Shown: one piece after another, positions 31,797 to 43,440 of the stretch | How the letters are laid out: each line of letters begins with the position of its first letter | Numbering within the stretch: position 1 is the first letter of the stretch | From: Vandiemenella viatica | Lineage: Eukaryota; Arthropoda; Insecta; Orthoptera; Morabidae | NCBI GenBank assembly: GCA_031002005.1 | Contig: JARYHS010011408.1 | Location: 218,777,473 to 218,841,472 of the forward strand | Direction: 5' to 3' | Length of the DNA: 64,000 nucleotides | The notes under the pieces: model-generated | Seen by the model: the letters and a program-made list of their open reading frames with translations, nothing else | Told to the model about the DNA's origin: nothing | Databases searched by the model: none | Program-made: the position numbers and the translations under genes

Positions 31797-32689
31797 TGTA
31801 ACGTTACCATATTCCATATTTTACCGTCGAGTCTTAATTTTTTTTTTTTTTTAAAGTATTTCAATGGCTGGAAGAAAATTCTTTCAATAATTAGCCTAAG
31901 TTCAATCAGAGGTAGTGATTGATTCTGGTAATTTGTACCCCTCTTCCCACACGGTCCGCAAACTGACATCGCTGAGCTATGTTTTCAGGTGTAAACGAGA
32001 TATTCATTGCCTGCCTTATTAAAGCCGTTTCATATTCCGCCTGCTGCGTCGACGGATTCGTTGTCAATCACTGTCGGATGGCAGAAATACGAGGGCCACC
32101 ACTTCCAGTGATATAGATCGACGCGGATTGCGTTAATTACGACGTTATTAAGCTGGGTTTCAGTATCTGTTCTGTTAGAGCATAAACAGCGACAGGCAAA
32201 TTTGGAAAGGAAGAGAGACCTCGTAATATTATACGAAAATTGTGCTGCCTGTTACAGGTTGTCGTAATCACGGGTAATAGTGATCTTCATTACTGATTCC
32301 TATGCTTCCCGAATTCTGCTTACGCAAATTTCTTGGTGTAACACAATAAACACGTGGATATTCCGTCTGATCGTCGCACGATCTGCCGGCTACGAACTAT
32401 ACTACCAACCGTCAAATGTCAAGTAAAGACAAGGATTTTACCCTGTAACTGGTAGCCAGTAACGGACCCATTGTTCCTTACGCAAAAAGAGTAGTTCCAG
32501 GAATAAAAGTTCTGATAGCGTGCTGCTGTTCTTGCCATGCCTATCTCAAAGCCGGAGATTAACGAAGGGACTGCAGAAATCTATATTCTCCGTTCACACA
32601 AATGGTTGACTTATCCGAAGCATAGGTATTTACATTTATCTCGATACAAGTTAAGATCTACATTGAAGGATAATTGAATCAGAGATACC
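31797..32689. other. No gene recognised
   Basis: Unique-looking sequence, no supported feature. Confidence 0.3.
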
Positions 32690-32880
32690 AACTTTTGCCT
32701 CGATGATTGCAGCGATTCCTGTCTGCATAAACTCGATATAACAATGGAAACATTGGGAAGTCATAGGGATTAACGGCTCCCAGTCAATCTTCGAAGTTCA
32801 CATAGGCTCAAACATCTTTCAGTGGCATCCCAGATGTGTTCAATGGGATTGATCTTGTTGGCTACGGAAGCAAGTTCTCT
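32690..32880 (-). pseudogene. Tc1-like transposase C-terminal remnant
   Basis: Minus strand of ATCCCAGATGTGTTCAATGG gives the P-I-E-H-I-W-D conserved segment, as in the better preserved element at 58859-59990 (ATCCCAGATGTGTTCGATCG). The preceding bases are degraded. Confidence 0.5.
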
Positions 32881-32884
32881 TTTA

Positions 32885-33300
32885 TGGAATGTTCACAAAG
32901 GGGTTGATTGACAGTATAGAGAAAGTACAGAGAAGAGCCGCTCGATTCGTGACCACTTGCTACAATCCTTATGAAAGCGTCACAGAACTGATTAGTAGAC
33001 TGGGCTGGGAGTCTCTGGTAGATAGACGACGCACGTTTCGTTTAAACTTATTGGTAAACATGTGTACTCCCACTTTCACTTACGAGTGTTTTGAAATACT
33101 TCGTCCACCAACCTATTTGAGTCGGAATGACACGAAAGATTAGAGAAATAAGGTGCCGGACTGATTCTTAAATGAATTATTTTTTCCCTCGTACTATTCG
33201 GGATTGGAATGCACAACAAAGAGATTAGTTTTGGTGCTGAGCACCCTCGGCCACCCACAATTTTGTGAATTGCAGAATAAATACATAGATGTAGATCATT
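32885..33300 (+). mobile_element. LINE 3' end, second non-LTR family, 5'-truncated
   Basis: An open frame at 32889-33143 reads SIEKVQRRAARFV, YNPYESVTELISRLGWESL, DRRRTFRLNLL. After a break there follows FFPRTIRDWN. This is the typical C-terminus of chimeric LINE reverse transcriptases in arthropods. It shares V-Q-R-R-A-A-R-F-V with the CR1/L2-like family but has a different 3' end (…GCAGAATAAATACATAGATGTAGAT). Confidence 0.75.
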
Positions 33301-34107
33301 CGGATAAAGTTCGGGAGCGATAGCATGGCTCCTAGTCTTGATGAAGGAAGATATCTCCAATGGTATGGTCGCTAAGAATATCCCAGTAATGTTTACGGGT
33401 GAGAAGCGAAGTCATACGTACCAAGGAGCCAGTATGAACCGACGTCAATTTTCACCGCTCAAGAATGCCACCTCTGTTGGCAATATGAGTCCATTGTCTC
33501 GCACTCATACGACGCCATCGGTATGTAGGAACGTGGATCTCAGCTTGTCTGTCCAAGTAGAATTTTCTTAAATTTCTGGGGCTGAATGACGAAGTGACGA
33601 AGTGACGAAGTGCTCGCGCCCACATGATGTGAGGTCAGCGTAGGTACACTAGTTGGACGATGGCTTCTGTTTCTTACAGTGGAAGATGGTTCTGCATGAG
33701 GTATCTGTTTACACGTTGTTGTGCACCAGCGTTAAATTTTAGAGTGAACTGTTGCACTTTATCTCTTCAAATCACTGTCGGTGTACTCACTGTATACCCC
33801 TCACACACTGTCACATTTCCGAGATGGGTTGACCCATTTGTTAAACTCCAACAATTTGCTCGCGATCAGATACATGCAGACCATTCGTTACACTCATACT
33901 TCGTTCGAATTTTACTGATACCACTGTTTGTACTGTCGGACCTTTGCTTACGTCATTTCCGTTTACAGTGCCATCAGAAGCCAAACACTTTCGTAATATC
34001 ATCTGACTCTAATTCAATTGCTCTTCAGTGTATATCTAGACAAAAGCGATTGAGAAGATTGTTTTATTTCTGAATTCATTATTAAATCTAAAAAGAATGA
34101 AGTAACA
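33301..34107. other. No supported gene
   Basis: An open frame at 33660-34073 (137 codons) has no recognisable domain or splice context and is Cys/Phe/Leu-rich, typical of chance ORFs. 33593-33612 carries three GAAGTGAC repeats. Confidence 0.3.
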
Positions 34108-34408
34108 GCTGTGGTCTGATGGCACAGTTGTTAAGGCGTCTGACTGGAATTCAAAAGGTTCCAGGTTCGAATCTTGGTCTCGGCTACAATTTTCAAATGG
34201 CCCAAAACCTAACCTTCAACTGTGGCACATCTTGCTATGTAATGTGAAATACATAGAATGCTTCGTGGTTCGTATTTCACATTAAACTGTAGGTCTTCTC
34301 TAGAGTTACAAACCCTTGTTGTAATATGGAAGTGTCCACATCCAAAGTAAATTCAAGCGAAACGAAATATTAGTTGGCCCAAACGAGTATGCATACATAC
34401 ATACATAT
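34108..34408 (+). mobile_element. tRNA-headed SINE, family C
   Basis: Head TCTGATGGCACAGTTGTTAAGGC (A box), anticodon-arm-like spacing, B box GGTTCGAATCTTGG; body to about 34380; tail a (CATA)n repeat near 34388-34405. A partial head copy is at 21375. Confidence 0.7.
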
Positions 34409-35559
34409 CAAAGAAATAGTACAAGCTCTTAAAATTCAATGTGTTGTAAGAACTTCAAATGTTTTATGTTTGTCTGTGACATTCAATAAGGGCTTAAAAT
34501 TATTTGGATCTATTAAGTAAGAGACACCTTTGATTCTTTAAGAAATACGTAATATGAAGAGATTAACATTTTAGCTAATTATAATAGTGCTGGAGTATTT
34601 CCGTCTTACAAATCAGATGTTGTCACTGCAGTGCTCTCCATCTCATAGTAACTGCAGGTGTCTTTGTAGATTTTGACTTAATAGTAAGTTCTCCTGTCGT
34701 TGGTTTTATGAAATTTTTCTGAATTAATCTTTCAGGGAATCAATAATGGTAGAAATATAAAATTCTTTGGAATTATTTTGTCGTTCTTCACTGTAAGAAC
34801 TACTTCGTCAGAGTAAACTTTTTGCATCATACATTGATCGAAGCCAACAGTGACAGTCTGCTAATAGGTAGGTTAAATATTACCTTCTTCATTTCAGCAG
34901 TGTGAATTGAACAGTATCATACTTTTTTTACTTTAAACTTGCTTCCAAGCAGGAAGCAGGATTGGAAGTCCGATAATACCAAAACTGGAGAACAGAGATT
35001 GACTTTAATCCTCCAAATGTACAGCCCTCATCCAATACATTATAGCAAAGGAATCAAAGGATTTGTTACATAGAGGGCAAACTGGCTACCTTTGTGGGCT
35101 GGAAAACGTATGCATCGCCGTTTTGGATTAATTTCGGGGCGTCTTGTAACCGTTCGAAGTTTTGATTCAATGAAGCTACAACTTTAGTAGTAGTCACCGT
35201 TGACATCTCTCGTTAAGATCTATTAATTTCGACGGCTAAGCATTAGTATCAAGTGGTTACGATGGAATTATTTCAGGATGAATTTGAAAATAAACAATAC
35301 TCGGACAAAGTGTTCCTTCGCTCTTCAAAAGCCGAGTCAAAATACAGAAATTGTATGCACCTGTAGAAAGTGTCTCACCATCAATCTAGTTATACCACTG
35401 AAAGCTCTTAAGAGACAGTTACGTGCTGTTAGGAACGCAAGAAAGTCTGCGAGGTGGAGGAGATATCGTTTTCCCAGTTGACTTCAATTCGCTATTGTGA
35501 ATGGGGGTGTTGTCCGATCTTGCTGAAATTAACGACCGAACTCTATGGATGGGCGGCAG
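34409..35559. other. No gene recognised
   Basis: AT-rich unique-looking DNA. Confidence 0.3.
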
Positions 35560-35757
35560 CATTCGGCACTGGGCAGTATGTGGTTTGGAATCAATATTCG
35601 TCCATCTGTCTATCTGGATTTCGGTTTCCATGGTTAGCCGAGATAACTTCAGGAAAATTCCTGCATATTTCATTGTAAACATCTGGATCAAATTCTTTAA
35701 CTTTTTCTACCTCTAATGGCCTTTACCTCGACAAGGCAAAATAAAACTAAAATAAAA
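35560..35757 (+). mobile_element. SINE family A, strongly diverged
   Basis: Retains TCTGGATTTCGGTTTCCATGG, a CTTCAGGAAAATTCC-like centre, CTACCTCTAATGGCCTTTAC, CTCGACAAGGC and an AAATAAAACTAAAATAAAA tail, in family order. The B box is not intact (GGAATCAATAT). Confidence 0.5.
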
Positions 35758-35829
35758 TACAGAAAGGCGCAGTTCGAGAAATCGTTGTGATAAAATCATA
35801 AAAAAGAGTTGGTTGGAAATAATTGGTGA

Positions 35830-36145
35830 ATAGAAGGCAATTCAAGGGAATTGTAGACATGTATCTACATGGCATATACTGGTGATTATGCGGTGATAAA
35901 TATAGAGGGAAGATTTAAAAACAGGATGTCGAAGGGAATAGAGGACCACCATAGTAAATTAGCATTTGATTTCATGCATTACGCATTTGTACATTTAACA
36001 AGTTAAACAAGGCAGTGATGGATGGTATACCTCAGATTGTAATGGATTTTAAAGTAAATATGTGTATGAATCGTAAGTAGATATGTAGGGCAATTGCCAC
36101 AGGGCTATGAGATAGATCACAATTAATTGATTGTAATAATAATAG
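35830..36145 (+). mobile_element. CR1/L2-like LINE 3' fragment, diverged, plus strand
   Basis: Order matches 16590-17003: a short GCATATACTGGTGAT segment, then GGACCACCATAGTAAATTAGC, ATTTGATTTCATGC, and the 3' UTR GCAATTGCCACAGGGCTATGAG with a CAATTAATTGATTG tail. An old copy. Confidence 0.55.
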
Positions 36146-37616
36146 AAAGTATTTAAAGTGAAAAATTAGGTGATTCATAGGATGGAATGTGTGGCATATG
36201 TCCATCGGGTAGAGTATGTGTGTATGTGTTCGTCGTGCAGCATTTGTTTTGTCTATGACGTCATCTGCTTAATGTGATTGCGTGTTGGATTTTCTTTTCG
36301 ACACTCTCGTAGCCATGGCATCTGTTAGGCCCTGGACTATTTAAATTTCTTTGGTTCATTTTGATGCGAGCTTTCTTCTAATTTTCGTTTTATATGATCC
36401 TGGGCATATTTACGAATCATGTGAGACGATATCTTTACTTTTTGTAATTTTCGGTATAATATCAATCTTTACTTATATTTTTATTATTTCACTTTGGTTC
36501 TTCGTAGTGCTTCGCGAGATCTTTACAATGACAATAGAATCAACGTCTTTGCTGAACGCGTTTTCACGCTACACTAATGTACCACTTTATACAACTTTTA
36601 TAACTTGCACTCAAGCTAGTCCGATAACGTCACAGGCAAAAGAAATCCTGCACGATGAAATCGTACATACATACTCCATCTGCTGTGGGCTCAACCATTA
36701 TCAACGCCTCATCGACGTCGAGGTAATTAGAGGCGGCCGGTTATCAGCATACTTAACGAGCGAATAGACGTTTTCACGTAAAAAAATCGAAACAATTGCC
36801 AATCCATAGTATAAATCTGATAATTTTGGTATAAAGGAAGCCAGAATGTGATAACATTACTTTACTGTCATTATTGGAACAAATTTGTTTCAACGTTTAA
36901 GAGTACTGTTTTCATGCAGCTGGCATAAAAGAAATGGAATTTCGTAGAATGAAGGGAGTGTATCTCATAAGGGACTGTGTTAGAAAGAGATCACAGCTTT
37001 TTTCTACTCATATTTACCAGTATCAAGTCACTAACTTATCCTATATGATTCGAAAACTTAAAATAACAAATGCGAGGATCGTTAGGTGAATAAATTTCGT
37101 TCTGTTTTGGAAATTAATTTTGAAATTGTGTTTTCATTAAGAAAATTCTTACCTACTCACCTAGTCATTGAATGACATTTCTTCAAAAGCTTCTTGACGG
37201 AAAAAATGTAGATAATTGTCTCGATTTTAATACATCTACTGCACTAACGTAAATAAAAGAATCATAAAAACATACATGATCGCGAAAATAGTCGAAGTTA
37301 CATTGTTTCAAGGTACGAGGTGGAACTAAAAGACCTGTATTATTGTGTTCTGTAACACTCCGTTTGTGGTTGTTTCTGTGATGGTTTCCGCTGGCCTCGA
37401 AATTGGCTGCTGACAAACCGATGGTCGCAGGGACCTTTAGCTACACGCTCGAAACAGATGTCCTCCAACGCATTAATGCAGGCGACGACACTTGTTAAAT
37501 GCACACAACGAAAGCTGCCGTGGATACTCACTACTACCGTTCCTGAGGTGTGGCTTTATCCAATTCTGAACTGTTTTAGAGTTACACGACTTCTACTTCA
37601 CTGAAAACCCTTCATG
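36146..37616. other. No supported gene; a roughly 30-bp SINE A relic
   Basis: The open frame 36351-36767 is hydrophobic at its start but ends inside CGCCTCATCGACGTCGAGGT (36705-36724), the minus-strand 3' block of SINE family A. It is therefore a chance ORF. Confidence 0.4.
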
Positions 37617-37690
37617 GATGCCTGGTAGCTCAGTGGTTAAAGCGGTTGCACGCAAAATTCAGTGTCCCGGCTTCAAATCAAGGTGCGTCT
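37617..37690 (+). mobile_element. tRNA-like SINE head, unplaced family
   Basis: TGGTAGCTCAGTGGTTAAAG is an excellent tRNA D-arm/A-box sequence, and CCCGGCTTCAAATCAAGG is a B-box-like T-arm with correct spacing. The acceptor stem does not close, so this is a tRNA-derived repeat head rather than a tRNA gene. Confidence 0.5.
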
Positions 37691-37733
37691 AGATATATTT
37701 AGGAAAAAGGCTTCGTCATATAAAATACCTTAT

Positions 37734-38401
37734 GGCTCTTTTCACATTATACGGTTTTTACCGAACGGCAGAAACGCGAACGGTGCAAATCCAAAAAGGC
37801 ATCCACGTTCCCACTGTACGTTTTTTTTTTTTTTTTTTTAACCACAAGCTCCGTGTGGTTGAGTTGTGTGCTGTCTGATTATAACGAACCGTAAACAAAT
37901 AATTCATTAATGCTATACAACCCTCGACGAAGGAGACATATATAATATATAAATATATATATATTGTTCTTGTGCAGACTTCAAAATGGTGATTAAGTTA
38001 TTGGAGACTGAAAGAAATCTACACAAACTAACTCCATATGCCTTTACTGAACAGTATAATACAGCAGAATGAAATATACAGTAAACAACAAACACATTTA
38101 AAAAGAAATAATAAAGTAATACACAACCAAACACCGATTACATTGGCTCGAGGGCACGATCGTACGATTGAAAACTGTCTAATGTGAAAGCGTGCATTTG
38201 GCCGCCTATGCCACTGAGTTATCTGTCGCCGTCCGGCTGACGTGTGTTGCAGGGGCAGTGGACGGCTGCTATGCGGCGACCGGACGATGTGATGCCGTCG
38301 CCGTAATGTGAAAGGGGCCATGCTCTTCTTCACGCCACTGAAAAAATGTCTCCGTCAGATTTTTTTCCGTTCGGTCAAAACCGTATAGCGTGAAAAGAGC
38401 C
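37734..38401. mobile_element. MITE with 35-bp terminal inverted repeats
   Basis: Left terminus GGCTCTTTTCACATTATACGG...CGAACGG (37734-37768) is the inverted complement of 38367-38401 with 3 mismatches in 35. The flanking trinucleotides are TAT and TAA, so a TA or TWA target is possible. The interior contains a T-run, a TA-rich stretch and a GC-rich block near 38220-38300 (CCGTCCGGCTGACG...CGTCGCCG). No transposase. Confidence 0.8.
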
Positions 38402-41400
38402 TAAGGTTCAATCACGATAGAGGCTGAATACGCGGCCAATTGGAACTCTGTGGCCAGATTGTAAGACCACAAGAATTTACTTTCTACTGTCGGTGGCTAT
38501 CTGAGATACTTTATTCATGAACTAATAAGTTCTGCTCACAGTTCCACTTGGAGAATACGTTTTTCATATATTCCATCTTCCAGTATTGTCAATCAAGCCA
38601 TTAAATTCAACAGTACATAATGCTTCCATATATCTGATCAGTGGTAACATATAAATATAGAATTGTGAGATATTACAATATGCTTTTGTTACTTTGAACT
38701 CCGTTATTAAATTACAAAGATACTTTCTGTTGGAAAAAAAAGTATCAAAAGGTGTTTATACCTACGAGGAATTAGTCTCTCCGTAATTTAGCAAGGCAAA
38801 GTTAAGTAGACATCTGCAGAAAACAAGTATCACTCCGATTAATTAATTCTTGAATGACGAAACAAATTTGACGTAACTCAAATTTCTACGTAATATTTTT
38901 GGATACATGTGACAAGTATAAGAACAGATCACTGAAAGGACCTCAGATACTAAAACCTTGATTGTCGTTTCTCGATATTTATCAGTCTATACCATGGTTA
39001 GGTTTCGTTTACAACACAAACATCTTGTACGATTTAGACTACGAAGTATTAATCAATATTCAGTTGCAGAAAACAGTGAAATAAAATCAGTAACCTCATA
39101 TTCGATGCTTACGTTCACTGCATCGATTCTCGGAGACGGAATTTCGACAATTTTTTTACATTTACACGATGCAAGCGAATTATAATAAAATTCGGTACTT
39201 AGACCACACAGCTCACATAACCGTATTCGATCATCATTAGCCATATTATTGCGTTTCAACGATTCGATGTGCGGTGACGGAATTTCATCAGTTTTTCAAT
39301 ATTTATGACCTACGACAGTGAAATTTGTTTCACAATATCAGTACTGAAGTTCTAACATAAGATTGGAAGTTCTGGTTCGATGGCCGGTTCAATGTAATAA
39401 TTTAATTTTTTTCACCCAAAGTTGTTTGTTATCTCCCTTGGGTTTCGATCGTCATTTAATTGTATTAATACTCTTAAATGAGCATTGAATTTATGACAAA
39501 TAATACAGTACAACGGGGATTTCGCAGAAGCTTATCGCATTGTTACCCTGAATTACTCATATTTAATGTCCATTTACAATACAGTGATACAGTGCTATCA
39601 AGATTAAACCATGTGATGATAAAGACTTTTCGTTGCTTCCAACCATATACAGCCGAAGATCACTGCTCAAGAAATATCAAAAGTTGGTCATCATGTTAGA
39701 ATCAGCAGATTTAAGGAACAGTTTGACAAAGGCTCCCTACCAAAATGGTCAACGGAATTGTTTACCTCCAGGCATGAAAAATTGTGAAACTTATTTGCAC
39801 TGGCATTTAAGAATTCCGCGATCAAAAACAGCAGCATTTTCAACGTATGCAAGAAAGTTCAGTTCGACACGCGTGCTCCTTAACACTGCCTGCCACGAAA
39901 GTCATGGGGATGTAAAGTAGTAAGTGAAATTCGGGTGGTAAGTCTTCATACAAACAGCTTCAAAGTAATACTTTAACTTCTCACGATTCCTTAGATTTGT
40001 CTTAGTCAATGAAGTACAATTTTTCAATCTGTAAGCTCAAACCGGATTAAAAGCAAAGTTTTTCGCCATAAATTAAATATGGGGGCACAACTTTTGGTGA
40101 ATTAATGACAGAAATGTGATATTCCATTTGACGGTGTATCTTTACACAGTATACCTTGCTTACATGGCTGAATATAAAATTAATAGAGTACAAACAATTC
40201 AAATCGAAGTTTAAAATATTACGAAACTTGCTAACAGCTATTTCCGAGGACACTTAAAGAAATTTCTTTGTGTTGATTTCTGGTGCTTTCGGTTTGTAAT
40301 TACTATTCTTTGATTCAAGAGAGCTAAGACCTTAACACACTTCCTTCTGGTGGACGTAAATGGTTTGTTTATACTCCAGTAAGTGGTTACGAATGTATTT
40401 CGACAATAATCCGTCCAAGCCTGCAAAAGCTCTGTAAATTACAGAATTTTTGAAGCCCAAATAAAGGTAATTTATAGGACAATTAGGTGTTTTATTCCTG
40501 AGATGAAATTATGAAGAGCTCTAGGGGTTTCCTGGAACTTTGGGTCATCGGATTGAATCCCATCTTAATCTCGTATATTGGCATTTATAAATAATATGAA
40601 TTTTTTGCACTCAGACGTCAGAATAATATACGGTGTGGTAAGAAATGAAATCGGAGTCAGTTAGAAAAAATCATTTTTAAAAATGCCGTAGAGATACGAA
40701 TTCACGATAAGAGCTTGATTAAAAAATTTTTTCTTTCTCTTCAAGTTCCGCAAATTTATTGTAGGTTCGTCTATATGAAGAGATAATTAGACAACATTGT
40801 TACCCAATTAACATAAAAGTAAGAAGACACAAGACGTGCAATATTCTATACTCAGATAATACTTTTATTATGCGCAGAAGATATTTTTATTCAGAAAAAG
40901 TGCCAAAACGATAAATGAAGCTGTAAATAATAATGAAAGAAAATTAAACCATGGTGATAAGTTGTTAGACAATATGTGTTAAATAACATTATATTGTCAG
41001 GTTTATTATTCAAAATTACGATAATAGCGAACGAGGTTAGGAAGTGCATAACTTCACATAGATTGACAGCTGTACTTGGAGACGTCTGTTAAACACACAA
41101 TTCGATGAAAAACTTTATTTTATTTTAATTATATGATTTCGTACGGGACTATGAATCAGAAATAACCACTAAAAATGGTCAAAATGCGAAATTGACCCCA
41201 AAAATGAGAATACGTAAAAAATTGGATGTAATTTAATGAACCAATCTCTGTTTTTTTCTATACCATCACGAAAAACTTTAACGACACAATAAAACTACTT
41301 ATTCGAGAAATGTTAATATTCTCAGCTAAGGTTGCGGTTACGTTACTGAACCTATATGCTTAGAACTCCTTCTTTAACAATGTTTGTCATTGAAGTTTTC

Positions 41401-42182
41401 ATGTCAGAATCACTGCTTGTCACTAACTCATTGTAGAACATGCACGATTAGCATGTACGATACAAAAATTTGTAATGGAATGCAGAAATGGTGACAGCAC
41501 GTATCCAGTATGGCAGGCACCCCGCTTCCCTCATCATTTTCACGTTTCTGCCGCTGGCTTGCGGTTTCATCGATCGCCTGCGTGTAATATGTCCTTGACG
41601 ATCTTCCTACCGGTGCCACGATTTTCACGTAAAATACACTTTCATAAAATAATAAAATATGCATTATTTTGTAAGCAGTGAGAAAGTACTTTATATTAAT
41701 CATCAGGTAAATTCGAGGCAGTGCTGAAATTATGGACTGTGTTCCTGGTTTTTTACTTAATTACTTATTGAAATCCAGCCCACCACCACCAAACCAAAAA
41801 CGTTGAATGCAAGAGGACAGCATAAGCATAAAAAAACACAAAAACACTCCATTAACACAAAACCAATATTTTTATTTTCTCGAGCAAGGACATAGCCCGA
41901 AATACTAAAAATCGCAAACAGCACAGGACTCGAAGGCGATTTTCTACAATCACTTAAGAGACTTCTTGAACGTTACTCAATCCCCGCCTAGTTATTAACA
42001 CATTACACAAACAAAAATATCACAGAAAACATAAGTTACACGAATCGCAGACATATGGCAACAATGAAGATCCCTCCTCCCCCAAATAGCTCCAGGAACT
42101 GACAATACATGGTTTCGACTACCCAGTGAAAACATTGGACAAATTCTTAATTACAAGCCATGATGAGAATCAAGGCTTTAGG
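38402..42182. other. 3.8 kb AT-rich, no supported gene
   Basis: No LINE, SINE or terminal repeats recognised. A minus-strand frame near 39242-39110 (MANDDRIRLCELCGLSTEF...CKCKK) followed by a GTAAGC donor-like site is the only exon-like suggestion, and it is too weak to call. Confidence 0.3.
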
Positions 42183-43440
42183 TTATTTATTAGTTTATTT
42201 GTCGTATGGCTAAGCGATTAATGTAATACATATAGATATATACAACGACAAGAACGTTGGTAGCATTCACAAACTGACGTCCAGGTGTTGCAGCCATCTA
42301 TGAAGGAAGTTGTAGCTCTGAAATCATCTTGAAAAAGTCTATCATACTTCCTTAGAGGGCATTCCTTGATGATATGCTCCACACTCTGAAAAGGACCGAG
42401 CGTGGTGGATAAACGGTTAACGTTCTGGCCTCGCATTCGGGAAGACGCAGGTTCGAATCCCCGTCCGGGCATCCAGATTTGGGTTTTCCATCGTTTCCCC
42501 AAGCCACTCCACGCGAATGCCGGGATCCTTCCTTCAAAAGGTCATGGCCGAATTCCTTCCCGTTCCTCGTCCCCAATCCCATCCCGCCTCTAATGACCTC
42601 GACGTCGGCTAAGGGTAAAGCCAAAAGTTAAAAACTAATAAAGTCTGGAAAGGAGCTCCGCAGTCACAGACGGGAGATTCCCGAAGTCCCCACTTATAGA
42701 GCTTGGCGTTTCATTCGGCGCGGCCTGTTTTTAGGCGATTTAGTATGACCCATTGGTCTCTCTTCAAATGGAATACTGGAAGTCCAGCTGTGAAATCTTC
42801 AATATCTGGATGTTTCACAGATGCAGAGTTCCAGACTTGTCGCCATTGGGTAGTAGGTCATTTAGCACCTCGTGGATTGGGAGATCCTTTGGATGGTCAG
42901 GCTGAAGTAGTTTTATCCATTCACGTGCCGTTGCTTATCGGCGTCTTACCTCTGGAGTAGGTATATTACTGATAAAATGTAACCAGGGGACTGGATTTGA
43001 TTTTAGTGTGCTAGTTATTACTCGTTCAGATGGACGTCGATTTTTATAGTATGAGCACTACGTTACCACACTGGCGCACAGTACTCGGCTACAGGATAAA
43101 ACATGGTGAGAGCGGTTGTTCGTAGTGAGTCTGCATCAGCTCCCCACGAAGTACCAGCTAGCTTCTTCATGATGTTGTTCCGTGTTTTAAGTTTCTGACT
43201 TGTGTTTTCGAGGTGTTTTTTGAACTTTAAGGGACGGTCTAAGGTGATACCAAGATTTTTAGGGTAGAAATTATGTTTCACTCTTTGGTGGCAGAAGTTC
43301 ACTTTGAGCTGCTAATATGATATTCTATTGCTGAAGTGGAATACACATACTTCTGTCGGGTTCGGACAAAGTCACTAATGCGTGTAGTCCGCATTCAAGG
43401 TTTCTAAGTCTTTCTAGAGGCTTTAAGTGATCAGACAGGA
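42183..43440 (-). mobile_element. Jockey-like LINE 3' part, interrupted by a SINE
   Basis: Minus frame 43302-43063 reads NLGITLDRPLKFKKHLENTS, KLKTRNNIMKKLAGTSWGAD and TALTMFYPVAEYCAPVW, the thumb/C-terminal region of Jockey-type reverse transcriptases. Upstream traces (NPDKTEV-like, FHFSNR) extend to about 43440. Downstream of the SINE insertion it resumes with HIIKECPLRKYDRLF and ends in a TAAACTAATAAAT 3' end near 42183. Frameshifted and dead. Confidence 0.85.
42396..42643 (+). mobile_element. SINE family A inserted into the LINE, with 11-bp target duplication
   Basis: CCGAGCGTGGTGGATAAACG head, GGTTCGAATCC B box, full body, A-rich tail. The flanks are TCTGAAAAGGA (42385-42395) and TCTGGAAAGGA (42644-42654), 10 of 11 identical. 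The LINE reading resumes across the junction, so the SINE is younger than the LINE. Confidence 0.95.

Noticed and set aside
33660..34073. 137-codon plus-strand ORF
   Set aside because: No motif, composition of chance ORFs, surrounded by repeats.
36351..36767. 138-codon ORF with hydrophobic start
   Set aside because: It ends inside a SINE A relic and has no domain or splice support.
37617..37690. tRNA gene
   Set aside because: A- and B-box-like parts are present but the acceptor stem does not close; treated as a SINE head.
39110..39259. Minus frame with CELCG...CKC, like a zinc-finger start, and a GTAAGC donor-like site
   Set aside because: Cysteine spacing does not complete a known finger; no acceptor or partner exon.
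40540..40562. GGATTGAATCCC as a Pol III B box
   Set aside because: No A box or SINE body at the right distance.
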